IMG/VR virus record: IMGVR_UViG_3300030329_001283
Span: 1 to 22,635 of that record
Direction: 5' to 3' (one strand)
Origin: a virus
Length of the DNA stretch: 22,635 nt
The notes beneath the pieces were generated by a model. The model searched no databases and had not been told where the DNA came from. It saw only the letters and a program-made list of their open reading frames with translations. A program made the translations under genes and the position numbers. The stretch's first letter is position 1, and each line of letters opens with the position of its first letter. Below, in pieces: positions 18,048 through 22,635 of the stretch.

Positions 18048-18087
18048 ACAGCAAAAACTGTAACTATATTGATATAAATTTAATTAA

Positions 18088-18555
18088 ATGGCTGACAAGC
18101 AAGATATAATAAAAAAAGAACAACAACTACAGAAAAGAAGTGGAATAATGGAACTACAAGATTCTTTAATGAAGTTTGTAGATGGAAAAAATGTAGTAAA
18201 AGGAGATTCTGAAGTTTTTCCTTTAAAACACACTTTTACCGACGGGATATATATTAGACAAATGTCTATGAAAAAAGATTCGTTTGTTATAGGTAAAATA
18301 CACAAGCACAACCATGTTTGGTTTTTATTAACTGGACATATAGTTGTGGCTGACGAACATGGAACCGTTGAGCATATAGCACCATGTTATGTTGAAGCGC
18401 CGGCGGGTTCTAAAAGAATGATATATGCAGAAGAAGATTCAATATGGGTTAATATACATGCTAACCCTACAAACACGAGAGATTTAGAAGAATTAGAAAA
18501 ATTAATTATAGCAAAAGATTACGATGAGTTTAATGAGTATAACAATAAAAAATAA
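18088..18555 (+). CDS. Cupin-fold protein in the structural module
   Basis: The protein has 155 residues. A charged helical start (1-35) leads into a single cupin barrel. The first cupin motif is at about 69-83, GKIHKHNHVWFLLTG, with His72, His74 and His76. The second is around 104-124, EAPAGSKRMIYAEEDSIWVN followed by His124. The usual Glu after the HxH pair is not at its normal place, so metal binding or catalysis is uncertain. The C-terminus is an acidic helix (DLEELEKLIIAKDYDEFNEY). Related cupin-like proteins occur among structural genes of diverse phages, as I recall, without a demonstrated reaction. A structural, trimer-forming or glycan-linked role at the fibre is as likely as an enzyme. 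A 40-base A/T-rich gap precedes it, the largest gap in this half apart from none other of note. Confidence 0.78.
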   Translation: MADKQDIIKKEQQLQKRSGIMELQDSLMKFVDGKNVVKGDSEVFPLKHTFTDGIYIRQMSMKKDSFVIGKIHKHNHVWFLLTGHIVVADEHGTVEHIAPCYVEAPAGSKRMIYAEEDSIWVNIHANPTNTRDLEELEKLIIAKDYDEFNEYNNKK

Positions 18556-18561
18556 TATATT

Positions 18562-19194
18562 ATGAGTTTTGTAACATTAGGAGTAGCGGTTGTTGGTGGC
18601 GCAGCAAAGCTAATAAGTGCAGGTCAAGGTAGAGCACAAAGAAAAAAAGAACAAAGAAGAGCTAATGCCGAGTTAGCTAAACGTCAAGCTGCGTATGAAA
18701 ACCTAGACGTTACAAATCCGTATGCTAATTTAGAAAATACTTATGAAGATTTAACTGTAAATCAACAACAAGCTGAGTTTATGATGCAGCAAAATGCTAT
18801 ACAACAAGCAAATACAATGCAAGGGTTACGTGCTGCTGCGGGTGGTTCTGGTGTGGCTGGACTTGCTCAAGCTATGGCTAATCAAGGTCAAATTGCTGCT
18901 CAAAAAGCATCGACAACTATTGGTCAACAAGAAGCGGCAAATGAAAGAGCTGCTGCGCAAGGTGAGGCCGCTAGACAAAGGGCTGTTGCTCAAGGTGAAG
19001 TTGGAAGACAAACAAGAGAAAAACAAAAACAAGGGGATTTATTAGAAATGGCTATGGGTCAAAAAGCAGCTGCTGACGAAGCTAGAACCGCTGCCGCTAC
19101 ACAGGCTTGGCAAGGTGTTGGTGAGATTGCTGGTGGTGTTGCTGCTCATAAGAAATCAATGGATGATCAGGGTTTAAACTTCTGGGGTAAATAA
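18562..19194 (+). CDS. Ala/Gln-rich internal virion (ejection) protein candidate
   Basis: The 210-residue protein starts with a short hydrophobic, Gly-rich segment (residues 4-19, VTLGVAVVGGAAKLIS). It then becomes basic and helical (GQGRAQRKKEQRRANAELAK) and stays Ala/Gln/Glu/Arg-rich to about 175 with hardly any aromatic residues. This composition, with an Ala-rich hydrophobic start and Gln-rich helices, is like internal proteins that short-tailed phages eject to form a channel across the host envelope (T7 gp14 and P22 gp7/gp20 type). A second small hydrophobic Gly/Ala patch lies at 183-195 (WQGVGEIAGGVAA). It comes after the fibre and cupin genes and before two large proteins, as internal-core genes often do. 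No specific domain is recognised, so the role is inferred. Confidence 0.68.
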   Translation: MSFVTLGVAVVGGAAKLISAGQGRAQRKKEQRRANAELAKRQAAYENLDVTNPYANLENTYEDLTVNQQQAEFMMQQNAIQQANTMQGLRAAAGGSGVAGLAQAMANQGQIAAQKASTTIGQQEAANERAAAQGEAARQRAVAQGEVGRQTREKQKQGDLLEMAMGQKAAADEARTAAATQAWQGVGEIAGGVAAHKKSMDDQGLNFWGK

Positions 19195-19205
19195 ACAAAT
19201 AGAAT

Positions 19206-22103
19206 ATGGCAAAGAAAAAAGATAATAAAAGTAAACCGCTAAAACAAATTACAGATCCATTAGGGATACCACAAACTCAACAGCGTGGTTGGTTTGGTAA
19301 AGCTAAAGAAGCTGCTAAAGGAGGAGCTGGTGATACTGTTGGTTTTGGATCACTAGGTTATGGTGTTAATTGGTCTAAAGTAGATTTCGGTAAAGCCGCT
19401 TTATCCAAAAAAATGAATAATGAAGAAGGAGGTTGGGCAGCTAGAAAGCGTTGTGAAAAAGATGGTGGTACTTGGAACTATCAAACTAAAAAGTGTGAAG
19501 GAATAGAAACAGAAACAGAAACACCAACTAACAACGATGTGCCAGTAGATAAAAGCATGTTGGGTGAGCCATGTAATTGTGAAGGTACAGAAACTGAAGG
19601 TAAGTATGTTGAAAATGCGAGCGGTGAAATAGTTTGCGAGTGTATCGATACAAAATCAACTAAATCCTCAGACGAAGATTGTAATTGTGATAACTTTGAT
19701 CCAGAACTATCTGACGAAAATGATCCGTGTTATGAAAAATGTGCAGGAACAGGAGATGATGAAGTAAACGAACAAGAAGAAAAATGTCCTGGATCATTAT
19801 TAGATCCTCCAACTCATTATTGGGATGATATAGGAAAAAAGTGTGTAGATAGAGATGACATGAAATCAAATGAAGATGAAGGTTCTTGTGAGGGAAAAGA
19901 AGAAGAAAAAGAAATGTGTGCTGCTGGAGACTATGGAGATGGAATGGTTTGGAATAACGACACGTGTGAATGTGAACAAGATCCAAACAAAGGTTCTGGT
20001 TCAGATATAAAGCCAAAGAAAGACGATACAAAACCAAAGCAAAACGATCAAGATCTTAATTTAGAAGCTAAAAAAGGTGATAAAGACGACCTCTTGAAAA
20101 ACGATATAGAAAACATGAGGGTAAGCGAGTTGAATCAAGGTCTAGATATGAATAGATTAACCCCTAATAGCGGAAAACAATTAAATAAAAATCTAGCAGC
20201 ATTAAGTGATCCAGAAACTCATAGTGGTAATATAAATGGCGCTTCTGGTAAGATTTTTGAAGGTGTAAATGCAAACGATTATACTAGTATAGCTTTAGGT
20301 GGTGGTGAAATAAAAAATAAAAAACAGCAATATAGTTTTAAAAGAGGAAAATTAACAGGACAGACTAATAGCGGCGCTATGTGGGTTGATCTTGATGATG
20401 GAGATAAGAAGAGGCGAAAAAGATTTAACTGGAGTTTTGAAATTACAGGTAAAGGTGAAATTAGCTTTAATAAAATGACTGGTTATTCACAAGAAGTTTG
20501 GGGTAATATTATTGGAGGTTTAAGAAAAGATGGGAATAAAGGTATAGGTGTTGATTTAGAAAAAGGTAAAGCCACCATGACTAAGCAAGAGTGGGATAAG
20601 TTTACTAAAGTCTATAATAAAAAAATAGAAGAATTAATAAAAAGACGTGATAGATTCGCTAAAGATCATGCTAATAATGAGGATTCTGTTTGGTGGGCTA
20701 ATAATAGTTTTGAACCTTGGGAAAGAGACTTATTAAGAATGCATGCTCAGGGATTTTTTGCTAATACTTTTGGTAAAGAAGAACCACCAACAAAATTTAA
20801 AAATCCAATAAATTATGGTACACCAACTTTTGTTTCTCCTTTTAAAAGAAGAGATAGGAGTTACTTAAGAGTTAGAGAAAATTGGATGCCTACTCCAATG
20901 AAACATGGTACATTTGAGGATTTTCAATATGGAAGAAATGGACACAATCCAGATACCATGTCGGCAAAACATGAAGATTGGCATTTAAAACAATCTGGTG
21001 AATCACCAAATAATTACAATAGTCCTTTTCATCAAGAGGAACAAATGCAACAACCTACTAATATATGGGAGAAAATACAAGCTTATGGTAAAGATATGGA
21101 TAAAAGAATTGATAAATTTATTCAACACACAAATTATGATCCAGCTACAGATAAACCTATAAATTCTTTTCAAAATCAAACTTGGGTTGGTATAATAACA
21201 GAATGGTTACAAGGTCAAAAACAAGTAATGATTGATGCTGGAAATAATAATGATAAACAAGCACAACAAAATGTGTCTACAGCAGTTAATCAATTGATAC
21301 AAGATGTAACTACTTATTCTGGGAAGTTCTTAGATTGGATAGATAGAAACTCTGGTGATCAAGCAGAAGGTAATGCTGGTGGATCTGTAACGTCTAACGG
21401 TTCTAGAAAAGATGAAAAATTTATAGGTAACATAACATTCATGGGTGATCAAAATACAACAATAGGTATAGGTGATGATGGTAAGATTGGTATTAAATCA
21501 TATGGTTTAGAAGATGTTAAATATGTAGAGGATTTAGATACCGATGTCTTTGCAAAAGATGATGCTGGTTATCAAATGTTTTTAGAAGCATCTGGACAGT
21601 TACAAAAAGATGCTGAATCTGGAAAACCATTAAATAGCAGTATTGTTGAAGGACACGCTGATAACTTACTTAAAAACGAAGATAGTATATTATCTTGGGC
21701 TTTTGATTCAATGTATGGTCAATCGTGGATACAAGATTACGTTCAAGCAAATCCAAACGCTGATGTAGATATGTTTATGCCAGAAAGTCCTAGTTTTGAT
21801 ATAGATTATTTAACAGATGAATTACATGGTTGGCTTACTTCTAAATTAACAGAAGCATATGAAAAAAATAAGCCAGCACAACCAGAACAAAAAGGTGAGG
21901 CTGCTCAAGGTATAATGAACGAAACCTTAGCAAACGTAGAGCAAGAAAAAGAAAATAAAGAAGGTGTTTATGCTGAAGAAGGAGCTGAACAACCTGCTAT
22001 GCAACCGCAAGGTATGCCTGCACCTCAAGAATCACCAATGATGTATAGATCACCAAGACGAGCAAGGGAAATATTAAAAAAATTAAATAAAATAAATAGA
22101 TGA
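19206..22103 (+). CDS. Large Cys-block protein, candidate internal virion protein
   Basis: I recognise no enzyme domain in these 965 residues. Residues 1-80 are basic and Gly-rich (MAKKKDNKSKPLKQITDPLG). Residues 83-256 hold all 16 cysteines of the protein, many as C-x-C pairs (123/125, 144/146, 159/161, 254/256), in a very acidic background. Three C...W[DN]...C units lie at 83-97, 194-213 and 238-256. Residues 260-330 are low complexity. Residues about 345-460 look globular (beta-rich with Trp), then helical. Residues 540-610 carry repeated Ser/Thr-Pro-Phe/Met motifs (VSPFKRR, PTPMKHG, NSPFHQE). The end is an acidic tail then SPMMYRSPRRAREILKKLNK. It probably belongs to the internal core with its neighbours. 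Its TGA stop overlaps the next ATG by four bases. Confidence 0.72.
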   Translation: MAKKKDNKSKPLKQITDPLGIPQTQQRGWFGKAKEAAKGGAGDTVGFGSLGYGVNWSKVDFGKAALSKKMNNEEGGWAARKRCEKDGGTWNYQTKKCEGIETETETPTNNDVPVDKSMLGEPCNCEGTETEGKYVENASGEIVCECIDTKSTKSSDEDCNCDNFDPELSDENDPCYEKCAGTGDDEVNEQEEKCPGSLLDPPTHYWDDIGKKCVDRDDMKSNEDEGSCEGKEEEKEMCAAGDYGDGMVWNNDTCECEQDPNKGSGSDIKPKKDDTKPKQNDQDLNLEAKKGDKDDLLKNDIENMRVSELNQGLDMNRLTPNSGKQLNKNLAALSDPETHSGNINGASGKIFEGVNANDYTSIALGGGEIKNKKQQYSFKRGKLTGQTNSGAMWVDLDDGDKKRRKRFNWSFEITGKGEISFNKMTGYSQEVWGNIIGGLRKDGNKGIGVDLEKGKATMTKQEWDKFTKVYNKKIEELIKRRDRFAKDHANNEDSVWWANNSFEPWERDLLRMHAQGFFANTFGKEEPPTKFKNPINYGTPTFVSPFKRRDRSYLRVRENWMPTPMKHGTFEDFQYGRNGHNPDTMSAKHEDWHLKQSGESPNNYNSPFHQEEQMQQPTNIWEKIQAYGKDMDKRIDKFIQHTNYDPATDKPINSFQNQTWVGIITEWLQGQKQVMIDAGNNNDKQAQQNVSTAVNQLIQDVTTYSGKFLDWIDRNSGDQAEGNAGGSVTSNGSRKDEKFIGNITFMGDQNTTIGIGDDGKIGIKSYGLEDVKYVEDLDTDVFAKDDAGYQMFLEASGQLQKDAESGKPLNSSIVEGHADNLLKNEDSILSWAFDSMYGQSWIQDYVQANPNADVDMFMPESPSFDIDYLTDELHGWLTSKLTEAYEKNKPAQPEQKGEAAQGIMNETLANVEQEKENKEGVYAEEGAEQPAMQPQGMPAPQESPMMYRSPRRAREILKKLNKINR

Positions 22104-22635
22104 GTAAAACAAGCCCTTTTTTACAAGAAGTAGATGTTGAAACTAATGAGGAATTAGAAACTAATATCCAAGAGTTACCAAAGGCTTCAACTGAAACTGA
22201 AGAATTAAAGTTAGATGAAAGGTGTCCAGAAGGTTCTCTTTGGGATAAAGAGAAAGGTATGTGTGTACCTACGGAAACTGAACCTATAGAAACAGAGAAA
22301 AAAGAGGAGGTTGGAACGTTAACAGAAGAATTAATAGAGAAAGATTATGAGAGCGAATTGGAGGGCACGGAGGAAGAGTTTATACAAACCTCTGATTTTG
22401 CAGAAGGATTATCTATCATATTGCAAAACTATACACATATACCAAAGTTTGATTTAAAAACAGAAGATGGTAAGTTATTTTACGAAAACGCAAACAAAGC
22501 GTATCAAGCTTTTATAGCAAAATATCCAGATTTAAATCCAGAAGAATATATAGAAAACTTTGTAAAAACACAACCAGAGGTTTTAGAAAATAATTTTTAT
22601 CAAAAAGATGAAGGTTATTATAATGAAATAGCATC
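22100..22635 (+). CDS. Start of an acidic protein cut by the right edge
   Basis: An ATG at 22100 overlaps the upstream TGA as ATGA, and the frame stays open for 178 codons to the window end. The protein begins MSKTSPFLQEVDVETNEELE and is strongly acidic for about 105 residues, then looks more globular (DFAEGLSIILQNYTHIPKFD, then NANKAYQAFIAKYPDLNPEE). Residues 42-55 read CPEGSLWDKEKGMC, the same kind of C...W[DN]...C unit as in the upstream protein, and residues 5-7 repeat its Ser-Pro-Phe motif. Overlap and shared motifs suggest coupled translation and a common role. In crAss-like phages very large virion proteins lie in such a position, but nothing visible here shows a polymerase, lysozyme or other enzyme. 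Confidence 0.82.
   Translation, partial: MSKTSPFLQEVDVETNEELETNIQELPKASTETEELKLDERCPEGSLWDKEKGMCVPTETEPIETEKKEEVGTLTEELIEKDYESELEGTEEEFIQTSDFAEGLSIILQNYTHIPKFDLKTEDGKLFYENANKAYQAFIAKYPDLNPEEYIENFVKTQPEVLENNFYQKDEGYYNEIA

Noticed and set aside
18048-18087. Promoter or small hairpin in the 40-base gap before the cupin gene
   Set aside because: ACAG/CTGT gives only four base pairs, and the best TAnnTTTG-like match is imperfect in such A/T-rich DNA.
19506-19526. GAAACA triplicate as a tandem repeat element
   Set aside because: Three copies of six bases encode Glu-Thr repeats in a low-complexity linker and need no other explanation.
19660-20037. A 125-codon open frame on the minus strand
   Set aside because: It lies wholly inside the Cys-block gene, is rich in His and Leu as expected from the complement of acidic codons, and has no leader like those of the real genes.
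1-22635. Stop-codon recoding as in some crAss-like phages
   Set aside because: All genes are full length under the standard code; the lack of TAG stops is explained by A/T richness and a TAA preference.

Overview
The window is a contiguous piece of the virion-structure module of a tailed double-stranded DNA phage. It is strongly A+T-rich, and every gene reads left to right with almost no space between genes. The order is large terminase (cut by the left edge), portal, scaffold, major capsid protein, a conserved post-capsid protein, connector proteins, a very large tail nozzle protein, a fibre, and internal virion proteins. No sheath, tail tube or tape-measure gene is visible. The connector plus P22 gp10-like nozzle arrangement points to a short-tailed phage with a P22-like or crAss-like tail.

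The host is not shown directly. None of the 13 starts visible has a Shine-Dalgarno sequence; each follows a short A/T-only stretch. Arginine is written mostly AGA and leucine mostly TTA. Twelve of the 13 visible stops are TAA; the exception is a TGA inside an ATGA overlap. This fits a phage of Bacteroidota, probably marine flavobacteria, but that is inference. The standard genetic code is enough to read everything.

Layout: 1-1425 terminase C-terminal two thirds; 1431-3848 portal; 3878-4975 scaffold; 4996-6495 major capsid protein, followed by a strong intrinsic terminator (6507-6555). Next come a conserved protein of unknown role (6587-7411), a GC-rich hairpin without a U tract (7423-7448), and a 52-residue Cys-containing mini-protein (7468-7626). 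Then come two head-tail connector candidates (7638-8366, 8370-9248), a 2009-residue nozzle/stabilisation protein (9253-15282), a 792-residue beta-rich fibre (15293-17671) and a small accessory protein (17679-18047). The right end holds a cupin-fold protein (18088-18555), an Ala/Gln-rich protein likely to be internal or ejected (18562-19194), a 965-residue protein with a dense cysteine block (19206-22103), and the start of an acidic protein running off the right edge (22100-22635).

Together these genes would build the procapsid (portal, scaffold, capsid protein), package DNA (terminase), close the head and build a short tail (connectors, nozzle, fibre), and load internal proteins. I see no RNA gene, CRISPR array, insertion sequence, integrase or defence system. 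No stretch over 300 bases lacks a gene. The least explained parts are the RNA structures around 6507-7448, the mini-protein, the cupin, and the last two genes, which share a Cys-Trp-Cys motif and a short Ser-Pro motif.
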